Assembly: GCA_037957365.1 (NCBI GenBank)
Contig: JARHVA010002683.1
Coordinates: 1 to 64,000, forward strand
Length of the DNA stretch: 64,000 nt
Source: Torreya grandis
Taxonomy: Eukaryota; Streptophyta; Pinopsida; Cupressales; Taxaceae
Direction: 5' to 3'
This document shows positions 12,393 to 24,010 of the stretch, piece by piece (the stretch's first letter is position 1; every line of letters begins with the position of its first letter). The notes beneath the pieces are model-generated. The model did no database searches and was not told the origin of the DNA. It saw nothing but the letters and a program-made list of their open reading frames with translations. The position numbers and the translations under genes are program-made.

Positions 12393-12545
12393 CCTAGTCT
12401 AGTCGAGGACGCTGTGGCTGCTGCCACCACAACCTTTGATATAGTTGATGCTAGCAGAGAAATGCTTAAACTAAAACTTGAAGGTCTAAAATTGATTCTT
12501 CATGGATTGAAATACTCAGATGATCATTGTTTCCTTGAAATATAA
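12393..12545 (+). pseudogene. Exon-like open block of unknown family
   Basis: Fifty codons are open, ending at TAA, and the start is more GC-rich than its surroundings. It reads PSLVEDAVAAATTTFDIVDA and continues SREMLKLKLEGLKLILHGLK, ending FLEI. The amphipathic K/L/E-rich pattern and the alanine run look like a real protein helix rather than random AT-rich translation. A possible acceptor TAG precedes it at ~12400, and stops lie just upstream. About 100 bp downstream, after CACTTTTTAG (~12614), a second piece reads HLELLMHSLDEQK. I do not recognise the protein. It lies 1.2-1.7 kb upstream of the HSP90 pseudogene on the same strand and could be a remnant of a neighbouring gene. Confidence 0.35.
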
Positions 12546-13721
12546 GTGTTTGATTATTGAACATTAAAGGGATGCCAATATGCATTATATATGTTGATTC
12601 AACTTACACTTTTTAGTATTGTGTCAGATAACAAGCATTTGGAATTATTGATGCATTCTTTGGACGAACAAAAATGATAAGTGAAGCCCATGAAGATCAC
12701 TCTTTAGGAGATATAAAATCACATGCATGAATTCTATATTGGTAGTGGAAAGTCAAATAATCAATCTGGAAGTGAGATAAATAAGGGTATGTGTAATGAG
12801 CCCCATGCATTTCACTAAGAGGACTTTTTAACAAAATGAAATGTTACTTGCGAATAAAGAAAGAATTTATTTTATGGATATAGGAAAAAGTAAAGAATGA
12901 GTCTATTCTAAGAAATTAGAATGAGAATAAAATGTTTAATCATGGAAAATAAAATAAAGCAAATAAAGTTATTAGAAGGCTAATGATTGATGAGGACAAA
13001 ACATGGTTAAAGTTTGTTTTTGGAGCAAAGAGTGGGGCTTAATAAAATATAGGGCTTGCTTGTTTATAATTATGGAAAGACTTATTGTAATAATAGGTTT
13101 TTTTTCTTTCTACTAAATTGTGTGATATAGTTGAAATGACACCTCATACATTGAATATTTATATGTCTTCATAATATAGAGTGGCTCATCTAAAAGTTTT
13201 GCTTGTACCATGTACTAACTGCATCAAAACAAAATTTTGTTGTTTTTAAAGTGGAACATTCATGTATGTAGCTATCAGATTGTTTGGCTTCCAAAGTTTT
13301 CATGCTTCAATAAGGTATCATAGCTTATCAAGTAGATTTTTCTTTGGAAATTAAAAATTTAGTTTCCATAAATTTAGACTTTAGATTTTTTTGATATTTT
13401 TGTTTCTAAAATTTATAGATTCTAATTTTTTTCAAAATTATATGTATTTTTAAATTGTTAGCAAGCAATACAATGCTTTTAGATTCACATTAGTTAAGAG
13501 GGATTGTAAGGCATCTTGGACGTTTATCCTATTTTTTTAATTTTTTTTAGTAGGTAAAGAAGTTATATTAACTATGAGGTCAAAGTTGAAAGCATATACA
13601 TGCTTTCCATTATTCTAATGTAGTAATTTCTAAATGTATGGCTATCAATAGACAACATGCATTTTTAAAACTATAAAATGAGCATACTTACTAAATTTTT
13701 TATCCCCAATCCTTCATGTGT
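12546..13721. other. Unassigned region between exon-like block and HSP90 pseudogene
   Basis: AT-rich and intron-like in composition. One piece near 12640-12790 (LLMHSLDEQK..., HEFYIGSGKSNNQSG) may be further exon material. Nothing else can be supported. Confidence 0.3.
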
Positions 13722-15778
13722 CATTATGTGTGGTTGGATTATGGAGTGGCTAATTTTGTACGTAACCCTTGAGTAGACTTCTAATATTATCTTAGTCTAC
13801 CTAATCAGGGGCTTAAGTGCCTTTCTAGCCTTAAGTTTTCTTGTAAATAGGGACCTAGTCTCCTTATAGAAATCATCAATGGTAGAATCCATTTCTTATT
13901 TTATTGTATCTCAAGATTGCCCCTTGAAGAAGCTCTGTTTTTTATATCAGTAATTCCATATTTTGGTAGTTTTCCTTTGTGCTATTTTTTTTCTATGTTT
14001 GTTGGAATATTAAAATTATTATTGGATATCGATTATCATTTTCAAAATTTGAAATGTCATTACAAGTAACATTAGACCAATGATTTGAAAATTGATAGTA
14101 CATAAGAAGGGGCAAGGGCTGACCTCCAACCTTTGCATTGTCAATCGTTTGAGTACAATTCTTTCTTAAAATTTTCCCCTGCTTTTAGTGAATCTTCATT
14201 GTGTACCACACTTGATTTTTATTATTTCAATACCTTTTATTTCCACTTCTATTGGAAGTTTGGAACACATTTTAGCCATATTTGTTTTTTCAGGGTTGCA
14301 ATAATCAAACCTTAGGTCAAATTTTTCATTCAAACTAGGAGGGATTTTGATGTTTTGAGTGAAAACAAAAAAATCATAATCTAAAACTAGGGCTTTCGAA
14401 GATACTTGTCTTTAGATTATCCCAAAAAGATGATCACACTTGTATAGGCTATTTGTTAACCCATCACAACTCCCATCCATGCTTGATGTCTATTACTGGA
14501 ATCATAATGGTATGTCCTATACTGACATTTTTGTGTTACTTTTATAGTTTCCATGTTATTTGGGCTTTGTTAAGGGTGTGGTGGATTCAAATGACTTAAT
14601 TCTTGATGTCTTCAGGGAGATCCTTCAATAAAGTCACATTGTAAGTCAAATCACTTATTTCTCAGTGGCTATCAAATTTACTAAAAATAATATATAATAT
14701 GACCTGGTTCACTATCCTATGTTTTCTTTGAGCTTCAGCTCATTGCACCCAATATTTTGGTTTGTAGATTCAACCAAGAATCATGAGTGTCAAGTATACT
14801 CATGTGTTATTTTTCTAATGCATACTTCATTTGAATCTTTATGTTAAGATGTGTTGTTGGATTACCTAATTTTTAGGTATTCATTTGACATGCCATCTAT
14901 GTTTTATTTTGGAAAGTTTGGATGACTTTGTTTGTGGATTACATATAAAAATTATGATGTAAAAAAATGGTCCAATAGAGCCTGAACTAATATGTCATCT
15001 ATGTGCTTTTTGAACAAAGAATGTAAATGACATTAAATTTCTTCTAGAAAATATTCTAACCACTATGTAAACCATGAACATAGAAGTTCTACCTGATTTT
15101 ATCTGTCAAGGTCTTCTAGTTAAATTATTTTTATATCTATTTATGTTGAATTAATGATTTGAAAATTTATTTAAGGATGTTTTTGAAAATATTATAGTAA
15201 TGGGTCTCTGCTTGCCAATTTCTCTCCAGACGATGCTTATGCGATGAGGTTCCTTTGCAAGTTTGAGTCATGAGGAAACTCCTATGAAAAAGACATTTGA
15301 AATAATCACAGGCATTTAAAATAGTGATAATATATATAGGTAATATAGGTTTTTAAGTGGTTAGCATTTAATTGACATGTTAATACAGAAGCCTGTTTGT
15401 GAGGCATCACAAAAAATTGGCTCCTCTTCTTTGTTTCTTTAAATCATATAGTGAGGATGACTTAATCAGCTTGTACCAATATGTTGACAACATGAAAGAA
15501 GCCCATAAGGACATATATTATATTACTTCATATAACATCACCAATGCTAGAGATGCATCTTTCTTATAAAATATTTTAGATAAAGAATACGAAGTATTTT
15601 CTATGGATTGTCATTGTGTTTCCTTATTAGCATATGTGTATAAGGGTTACTCTAACTATCTTATTTGGTTCTTAGGTTTTATATCTTGTTGATCCAATTG
15701 ATGAGGTCACCATTTAGAACCTAAAGGCTTATAGGGATAGTTAATTTGTGGATATTACCAAATAAAACCTAGACTTGG
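13722..15778 (+). pseudogene. Organellar-type HSP90 chaperone pseudogene, introns retained
   Basis: Exon remnants appear in the order of a plastid/mitochondrial HSP90 (HSP90.5/.6 type). 13722-13780: decayed match to the W-E-x-A-N region (weak). 14127-14234: frame with EYNSFLKFSPAFSE, matching EYNEFYKK-TFNEF. 14391-14509: DNA-level match to the FRSVLYIPG...NP segment (weak). 14548-14640: YLGFVKGVVDSNDLILDV..REILQ, with acceptor TTTTATAG before it and donor GTAAGT after it. 15261-15317: V*VMRKLL, then a frameshift, then KTFEIITGI. 15389-15593: HHKKLAPLLCFF then SEDDLISLYQYVDNM, KDIYYIT and NARDASFL*N. 15676-15778: VLYLVDPIDEVTI*NLKAY and FVDITK*NLDLG, followed by donor GTAGTT. The intron at 15594-15675 (82 bp) is GT...AG and joins KEYE to VLYLV in phase. 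Stops replace normal Glu, Gln, Arg and Lys codons, and at least one frameshift is present, so it is dead. Retained introns exclude a processed retrocopy. The N-terminal ATPase domain was not found. The organellar subtype is inferred from VDPIDEV and FVDI. Confidence 0.8.
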
Positions 15779-16452
15779 GTAGTTTACCTTTATACATAGT
15801 CCTTTTTTTGTATTTTTGTTGAATGCCATTCTTCTAATCTTTTTAGTAGACACATCATCTTCTAAGTTTTATAATCATTGAAATTCTTGGAATCTGCCTT
15901 TTATAGTTGGTTGGGCATTGTAATCCTCTAAAATGTTGATTCTATGATAACTGCAAGTTTTTGTTTATACCTAAGGCATCTGCCTAGAGTGCCATTCTCC
16001 ATGGAATACCATCCTAAGCACCACATTGCTTTCCATAACAACATTTTCCATAGAGCACCATCATAAGCTCCACATTACTTGCCATAGCACCATTATTTCA
16101 TATGTGCCAATAATGCCATATGGTTATATAAAATTTAACTACTGAAAGTAGAAGTTTAGTTCTTGTCATTTTATGTAAAGATTTTTGAAATAGTCTAATA
16201 GACACTAAAACATGTTAACTTTGATCAAGTTTTTTTACCAACATTATTGGCAACTAGTTTTAATCTCGTGTGTTCTCCAAAATTTAGGTGGTTATTTTTT
16301 AATGTCAAAATTTTAAGTTACCTATAGGTTTATGGCCATTTATCTATGTATTATCAGTTTATGTAATTGTATATCAACTCACTCTTGTTTTGCAATGTTA
16401 AAGCAGGTACACTTAATTTTAGAGATAGTGGAATTTTAGCAAATAATAAATT
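15779..16452. other. Intron-like spacer after the last clear HSP90 exon
   Basis: T-rich sequence with a near-duplicate at ~15985-16075, where CACCATTGCTTTCCATAAC-like and CCATAGAGCACCATCATAAG-like lines repeat a G-C-A-C-C-A-T motif. No exon recognised. Confidence 0.35.
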
Positions 16453-16780
16453 ATGTTAGAAGACATTCTTCTTTCCCTAAACAAAAGTCATGAAGAGTCT
16501 ATTCTAAATACTATTTTTAGCACTTCTGATCAGGAGACACAACACCCAAATCTAGAGATAGAAACTACAAAATTTGAAGGTAAATTTACAATCCTACAAG
16601 AATGTAGGACCTACTCTTAATTTTATAGAATAGTTTCATATAAGCCTCATCTCATAAATTCTAATGCAAAATTTGATTGATGTTCTAGATCCTTCTGATA
16701 GCAAGTTGAATATGGAGCACCAGAATAAAGTTTATTTTTCAAAACACACACAGATTGAGATTCTAAAAGTGGTGCAGTAG
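16453..16780 (+). pseudogene. Two-exon fragment of an unidentified protein
   Basis: The first block (16453-16579) opens at an ATG and reads MLEDILLSLNKSHEESILNT...IETTKFE, ending at donor G|GTAAAT. The next block starts after acceptor GTTCTAG at 16689 and reads DPSDSKLNMEHQNKVYFSKH...IEILKVVQ before TAG at 16778. Removing the 109-bp GT...AG segment keeps the frame (GAA G|AT = Glu-Asp) and gives 73 residues of acidic, polar, normal-looking protein sequence. After the TAG the frame goes on LKAPHSENL and stops. An in-frame TAA lies just upstream of the ATG. The family is not recognised. It could be a piece of the same locus as the 12393 block, or an unrelated pseudogene. Confidence 0.4.
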
Positions 16781-19700
16781 TTGAAAGCCCCACATAGTGA
16801 AAATCTATAATTTCTTGCCATCACCTTTAAAATGTAGATGGTATGCACATTTTAAAGGAAGTTTTATGTTCCAAATCAGATTCAGATAGGGAATAGATCA
16901 ATATCAATGAGAATGATCATTTTTATTCCTCCAATGAATATTCAATGTTCAATTTTTAAAATTAGTTCCCTGGTTCTTAGATACTGACAACCGACTAATT
17001 TTTTAAATGCCTTTTCTCTTTCATTTAAGGTTTGTTAGGGATGATAGATATCAAAATTTTGAAAACATTTGTCAAAGCTGTCAATAAAATGTGTATATGT
17101 ACTTACTTTCCATGACACCTTTTCTATTTGTTCATTATATATTGAAGTTTGTAATTTATAATTGCAAATATATGATGGAAACTAGCTAGAATTACAATGT
17201 TCTTATGTTATTTTTAACTATGGGAATCAAATGTGGATTTATTGTGTTTTCATTGCTCCAAATTTTGAAAATTTAAAGTGTCTTTCAACAATTAGGTGGC
17301 ATGTTATACCAACTTAAATGTTTAACTTTCAAAAATGTAAATATTTCAAAGTAGAATCATGTTAGATTCACTAATAATGATTAAAATTCATGTATATTTC
17401 ATAAATGTTTTTAGCAATTGGTCACATCATACTCTTATTCTCATATTGATAGTGTTTTCCTTTGTAGTGGGCAAGACTTATCTCTATAGTCAATGCTTAA
17501 ATCAGATTTCAAAACTATTCTAACTTCCTATAGGGACTTGGCGCATGGTGCCCTTGTTTTTATAGTGGGAACAAGATATATTTATATATTATAAGTTATT
17601 TTTAAATCAAAAGTAAGACATTTGATATTGTGACCTTAAAATAGATTTTCATATCGTTATATATTTTTATGTATTATATTATTATTTTTTGTTGAACAGA
17701 TACTTGATCATAATAATTTATAGAATATCCTTGTTTGGTTTAAGGTGAGGGGATTTTTCCCTCTTTTAAAATATCAAAAAAATGTATAAAGAATATGAAT
17801 GAGGGAAGATATGTGAATAAAAAAGAGGTTAAAGTGTGAAAATTTGAAAGGAGTTGATTACACTATGTAAATCGATAAATGGAATTTAATTCAATTATAA
17901 TACAAATATTCATACGCATTTTATAAGGCCTAAATCCATGTAAAAAATTAAATGAGATTTAATTAATTTTATAGATTTGGATTAATAAATACAAAAGTAG
18001 GTTTTATAAATGTAGTTTGAATATGGAGAGATCAATTGATATTTGTCAAAGTCTAACAGTGAAAATGAGGGTTTTATGCCAAGACAACAAGAAACCTAAA
18101 AACTCATGATGAATAGAGGACTTTATCAAAAATTTCAACTTAAAATTTTTGGGTATCAACCCTAAAACACTTTATTGTTCTTATATACTTTAGGGAGTCA
18201 ATTATTTTTTTATTGATTGTGTTTGTCAGATATAGGGCTCCAAAAACCTCTCTTTGCTTTTCTAAACTTCACTCTAATTACTAGGAAAATAAACTTTTTG
18301 TTACATTAATTGGAAAAATAGATATGAAAACAATAAAGGAAATGATGTGTTTTAGGGTAGATATTACACTTAGTTTGATTCTTATTAGACCCCTAAAAGG
18401 TGTGTAATATCAAAAAAAAAAACTCTATTAACTACAATAATTCATCAACCAAAATGATAGTACAATGTAATTTGTCACTAACATAAGGAAATTTGTGCAC
18501 AAGTAGACATATAACAATCAAAAAAGTGAAAAAGAGAGAACAAGGTTCACATGAGGCAATAGGAGGAAGGGCCCAAAGGCAACCTACCATAGACATACAC
18601 TTAACATTTTTGGCATCCCCAAAACATCAAGTCCACATTTCTAGAAATCTAGGCAAAATGAGGCTAAATCTGGGGAAAAGGGAGATGATAGGTGGAAGGT
18701 GTAAGGAGGAGGTGTGGGGACCACTAAAAGTTAGTAACTATGCTAATAGTATAAATTTTAATCCAATAATCATTAAGTATACAAACATCCTAGAAACATG
18801 AATCCTAACAACTAATAAATACTTAGGGGCCATTTTTTAGATGTCTACATTTTGCCCCACTTTAATATGTCCATGCACACACACGTGCAAACATATTAAA
18901 TCTAAAAATAAACTTGGTATGGATACAAGATTCGGACTCCTAAATTTAACTTAAATGTACTTATGAATCCTACAAAAACATTCTTTCTTTTTCTATACAT
19001 GCATGGGTGAGTGCTAATCATAATAATCTAGTAAAATATAGAAATTTAAAAATGATATACTTGACTCAATTGAAGATGTTTATAATGCCCTTATGATACC
19101 ACATGCCTTTGAAATTGTGCTTGATCCCACATACATTTTTACTAGCAAAAAACCTAAAACAACATTATGAGTACTACAAAAAATAATGTTAAACAATATC
19201 CTTAATATATCTGACAATGGGAATAGGTGTCGTGTCTTGAGTACATCTTGACATGGAAGTGAGTGAAGCCTAAATGTCCCCTTATAAGAGAGATTTTTTT
19301 TTGCTAAGTGAATAGTGTCTCAATGAATATAATAAGTGGAATGTATGCCCACTTTGAGATTTGGAATGAACATGTGAAGCACATATCTCAAAAGAAATAA
19401 ATTATTTGCATTACGTGTAAGATAAAATATGAAACTAGTGATATCCAACATAGAAATATGTCATATTCAAATGATGTATGTTATAAATAAGTTTCCTTGA
19501 GCGATATTAGTATATAATCAATATAAGTGCAAGAGTAATATGCCCCATATTCATGAAATGTAAACACATAATCAATATAGCACAGAGATTAATATGTCAC
19601 ATATGAACACAATATATAAGTAGTATGAGATCAATAAGAGATGCTCCACATGGGCCTAGGATATAAGAAATTTATTATCGATATAATAAGATATACCAAT

Positions 19701-19964
19701 GTGAAGCACAAATATGGGTTATTTCCCTTAATAGATGCATGATATAGATGATGATTGTGTAGGCAAGAACATGAACATGTTTATATGATATGGATCATGG
19801 GAAAGGTATGTCCACAAAGATGGAGACCAAAAGAGGGGTCTAATATGATACATTTTTTTCCTGAAAATAGAGATGCCTGAACTTGGACAAAAAAATTGAG
19901 ATGCCTACATTAGATATTTAAAAAAAAATTAAGAACAACAAAAATAACATTTTGAACTTTTTAA
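16781..19964. other. Long AT-rich region without clear genes
   Basis: No recognisable domain, apart from a possible decayed HSP90 exon near 17,500 (see findings). The open frame at 18493-18801 is basic and low in structure, with no family match. Around 18,836 the line GATGTCTACATTTTGCCCC and a short ACAC run precede more AT-rich DNA. LTR-like ends were looked for and not found. Confidence 0.35.
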
Positions 19965-20280
19965 AGTGTTTTTGAAACAATTATTTAGAAATTTATAAGA
20001 CATTACCATGCTTGTACCAATTTTTTTTGTAAATTTTTAATAATTCTCTTTTTTTAGTTGAGCATACAATGAAAATAGATTGTCAATTATACCCTCCCTC
20101 CCCACTAGTAGATAACCAATCATGCCCATTGCCTCCTATTTTTTTAGCTTCATTAAGTATTTTTTAAACATTTTTTTTGGAAAGTTAGAAGATATGTCCA
20201 TGATTGTACCCAATTATTTTTGGTAATTTTTTATAATTATTATTTTTTAATTGAACATACAATGAAAATGGATAGTGTTA
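19965..20280 (+). repeat. Tandem duplication, ~193-bp offset, two diverged copies
   Basis: TTGAGCATACAATGAAAATA (20058) recurs as TTGAACATACAATGAAAATG (20251). Upstream of both lie matching A/T-rich lines with TTATAAGACATTACCATGCT and then TTGTACCAA, versus TTAGAAGATATGTCCATGAT and then TTGTACCCAA. Two copies only, diverged. Confidence 0.75.
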
Positions 20281-22169
20281 GCAACCCAAGTTGCACCTTA
20301 TTAAAGGAGGTTATTCAAACCTACTTCAAACTTGGACTAACATGGGAATGGTCTAAAGGATGTGGGTGACCCTATAACTATACAATACCTCTAGATTATG
20401 GGGCTAACTCCCCTGGTACATCACTTATCCTTAGTTACTAAGACCTACTACTATTGGGGTGAAAAGGGATATAAAGTACATAAAACAAATCTACTCTAAG
20501 GGATGGTGATGCACCTATATTTCCTATCCACTCAAATTAAACTCCAACTAGCACTAGTAAGCAATGCAAATGACTTAATCTTACAACTCCAAGGACTCCT
20601 ATGCAAAAGTATTTCACATAAATGTTTCACTAAATGATCAAAGCATGAGGTAAATGATGGGAAGCCTGATTCAAGGAACTAACCAGTCAATATCTCCACT
20701 CTAAGCTCGTAAACTTAACATCAAACACTATATCTGACCTATATAAGATGATATACTAGTAACTAGGTGAGATTGAGACATGCCAAGGGAGAAAACACTA
20801 CAACATGTGCAAATAAAACTAATTAAACACACTAAATCTATATCAAGGAATATAAAAATAGCCATTTTATTGACTTAAGAGGTTAAAAAGTTAATTCTTG
20901 GAAAAATTTCCTCATGCCTAAGAGAGGGATTACAAATCAATGCCTAAAACCCTAAATATATAGCAGAATAGGAATGGAGAGAGGGAGAGACAAGAGTCCC
21001 CAAAATAAGGAAATGTGACATTGATTTAGTTTTCTTCCAAATGCTACATAGTATATATGATTAATCTTTCATTCACCCTTGGAAAATCGTGTAGAGGTTC
21101 ATGTGAGACATATTTTGGAAGTTGAATGAGTCTTAATCATTTATTAGGCTTGATTGGTGGAGTTTGACCAATAACAAAGCCTAAATCCTTGCTCAAGAAC
21201 CCTTTATACTAGGTCTTGTGTCTTTATTATAGAATTGGTCCTTCCCCTTAGAAATAGGAATTTAAGTCCTTTATTATTCACTTAAAAATTATTTCAAGAT
21301 ATTGATGAAATCCTTACATGATCCATGGGCTATTAAAAGCCTTCAAGTGCAAGTTTGACTTCTTCCACAAGCCTAGGCATTAGAAGGAGATAAGGTATTT
21401 TTGGAGTCTTTAGACATTTTACAACATTGGAAATTTCCTTCAACTATTATTTGAATTTTTATCTCTTCATTTATGGCATGGTGAATGTGTATTATACTTT
21501 ACACAGTCTTTTATAAGTCTTATTCCATGATTTAGTGTTTTAAGCTCCTTGAAAAGCTCATTCTCACCATGGCATAGAAGGGAAAAGTAGAGCTTGTATT
21601 CAATACTAAAAAAATATTCAATTTATGGTCTCATAATATCATATAATACTTGTAACAATGCATTTTAAGACATAAAAAACTCACAAACACTCAACTTTAC
21701 ACCAACACCATGAATTTCTTCTCAAATCTTTATAGCCATGAAACATCTAAAGCTTCTTCCACTGGAGGAATATAGAGATGAATATGGAAAAATGGGAGTA
21801 TTTTTAAATATAACATATCCCATTATATCTATGAATAAAATTTTGTGGTCAAATACTGAGTGTAAATATACTTTCTAGTTCATTTTCCCTCCCAAATTAG
21901 GCCTAATTAGCCGTCTTAGACTTAGAAAGAGAAATCTTGCTACCGAGACTCCCCACACATGTGAAAATTTGAAAAAAAAATACTTGATTCAATTTAAATA
22001 TTATATAACCATGATTCATGTCAAATTTGGTGATCTAGAACATTGTGGAAGTATGAAAACCTTGAAATGGCCATTGACAAGCTTGCCCTTTGAAGACATT
22101 TTCAGACTAGCCTAAAATATTTGAATAGTTTGGGTAATTATAATAAATTTTGTATATATTTTTTAGCTT
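20281..22169. other. Unassigned sequence; left flank of the copia insertion
   Basis: No domain recognised. The sequence is continuous with 26798 onward once the copia element and one target copy are removed (...TTTTAGCTT[AGATA]GGTAAAATAAG...). A start GTGTTAGCAACCCAAG at 20276 resembles an LTR 5' end, but no partner was found. Confidence 0.4.
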
Positions 22170-22174
22170 AGATA
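22170..22174. repeat. Target-site duplication AGATA, left
   Basis: AGATA directly abuts the left LTR. The same five bases directly follow the right LTR at 26793-26797. A perfect 5-bp duplication is the expected integrase footprint and proves that both element ends are original. Confidence 0.93.
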
Positions 22175-23061
22175 TGATGGGGAATCAAGAACAATAAATA
22201 GCTCTGATCCCACTTGTTAGGATCTTGCTCCTCAATAAGAGCACAATATGATTACCTTGTATAAGCAACTAAACATGCGGAATTAACCATAAGCAATAAT
22301 TAACTAGAATTCACAAATAACACAAAATATGAGAGACAACACAATATGTATTAATACTCATCCAGAAAAGAATACAATGAAGAGACACCACACTCTTCCA
22401 CACCTTTCAAGCTTCCCACACCAAGTGTATAGTAATTCTCTTCAAGAGTTCACTCTCCTACCAAAAATGGTCCCAACACACAACTCAAACACAGAGTTGG
22501 TGTTCACCTCCAACCAGTCAGTAATAACCCTACCTGTACACAAGTGCTCAAAGTACTTCAAGTAATCTCCCATAAGCTTGCAACAACTTGAAACTCAAAT
22601 GATCTTACTTACACATGTAGAACTTCTCCTTGATCTTGCAACAACCTGCAGATCACCTTGTTCTTACAATTGGAAGGATCTACCTTGCCTTCCTCTATTT
22701 TCTCATATTAAAATACATGCCAATGGGTCTATAAATAGATCCCACACTAACAATAACTTAGACTTCTAATTTACAATAATTAGACACGCAACTCAAGACC
22801 AAAAATAGCCTTTACATGTAAACACTCAATTCAATGAACTAACTATTTGTGCAACGAACAGTTCTGGAACCACACAGGTGACTGACGTCGGTCCCTGTCT
22901 GCTTGGAGTTGACCGATGTCAGCCAACCTCCTACCAATGCTGGTTACCCTTCTGTACTGTAGATGACTGACGTTAGTTACACTGCCAATGCCGGTATCCT
23001 GGGAACTCAACAACCTCCTCCATGTTTGCATAGTTGAAGCTTTTAGCTCCACAACCTAACA
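22175..23061 (-). repeat. 3' LTR of the copia element
   Basis: On the plus strand it begins TGATGGGGAATCAAGAAC and ends CTCCACAACCTAACA. It aligns with 25904-26792 along its whole length with scattered substitutions and few indels. The U3 side (22,870-23,000) carries a cluster of TGACGTCGG-like motifs. Confidence 0.93.
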
Positions 23062-23074
23062 ATCTCCCACTTGG
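23062..23074 (-). other. Polypurine tract of the copia element
   Basis: On the minus strand CCAAGTGGGAGAT directly precedes TGTTAGG, the LTR start. This is the classic plant copia PPT position and composition. Confidence 0.88.
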
Positions 23075-24010
23075 AGATAAATAGCTACAACTGTACCTGT
23101 ACCTGTACACCATCTAGTTTGTTCCCTAGCTTTGTATCCCTCTTCAAGATCACTCTTGAAGACCAACCACCACAAATCCTGTGGTGCACCTCCTGTCATC
23201 CAAATCACTTGCCACATCCACATCTACAAACCCATGTAGAAAATAACTTGACCCTACATAGCATGTGAACCTGTTGCTGGTCCCTCTCAGATATCTAAGA
23301 ATCCACTAAACTACCCTCCAGTGCTTCTTTCTCAGATTGACCCAAACTTGCTGACAACTCCCACTGCTTGGGAAATCTCAGGTCTAGTACATACCATGCA
23401 CTTAACCTCATTATGTGAATCAAGACACTATTCATAAAACTGTCCAACCATCGGTGTGCTAACTAGTTTCACACAATCATCTGGAGATAAAATCAACATG
23501 TGACCTTCCATGTCTCTAGAACACACTCATGTCAAAGAATCTTGCTGCTCCTAGATTCCTCATGACACACCTCTGAACTAACTTTACCTTTAGTTCAGCA
23601 ACTCCCTGTATGTGTAACCCTACAACAAGCACACAATACAGTAACAGGATAATGTAGCTAATAGTATCCAACATGGTAAAGAGAAACACAATGGTCAAAC
23701 CTCCATTATCCTGCAGCTTACTCAAGACCATATACCCTGGCCTTCTGTCTCACGTGTCCATTCCCGCTCTTCTTTATCCTAAACATCCATTCATCTCTCA
23801 GTGATTTCTTCTAGCTGGCATCTCCACCAAAAAACTCCCATTTGGTTCTTCTCCAAGGAATCACATTCCTCCATCCATGCCAAGCTCCCACTATTTCCTA
23901 GATCTACCTGCTTTACTTCTTTAATAACTTCCTGGTTCTTGACCATCAGTGAGCAACAAGTAGTGTAAAGAAGGGAAATGATGAGTTTGAGGCTTACTTA
24001 CCCTTTAAGT
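23075..24010 (-). pseudogene. copia reverse transcriptase and RNase H remnant
   Basis: Read on the minus strand from high to low coordinates, broken across frames. SLEKNQMGVFWW and DEWMFRIKKSGNGHVRQK are the RT N-terminus (~23,950-23,750). An internal deletion follows. DTISYIILLLY-CVLVVGL (~23,650) is where YVDD should stand, but the box reads Y-C-V-L. Then AELKVKLVQRCVMRNLGAAR, CMVCTRPEISQAVGVVSKFG (~23,390), KKHWRVV*WILRYLRGTS (~23,310), and the RNase H block GFVDVDVASDLDDRRCTTGF (~23,200). The 71-codon open frame at 23516-23731 is only a slice of it. Loss of the catalytic aspartates means no RT activity. Confidence 0.85.

Noticed and set aside
13722..15778. A functional HSP90 gene with long introns
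   Set aside because: At least four in-frame stops, a frameshift, a mutated acceptor (CAA for CAG before 15,261) and no N-terminal ATPase domain.
18493..18801. 102-codon basic open frame
   Set aside because: No homology that I recognise, no start context or neighbouring exon signals; length is compatible with chance.
20276..22169. An LTR starting GTGTTAGCAACCC
   Set aside because: No second copy and no PBS or PPT found in the window; left as unassigned.
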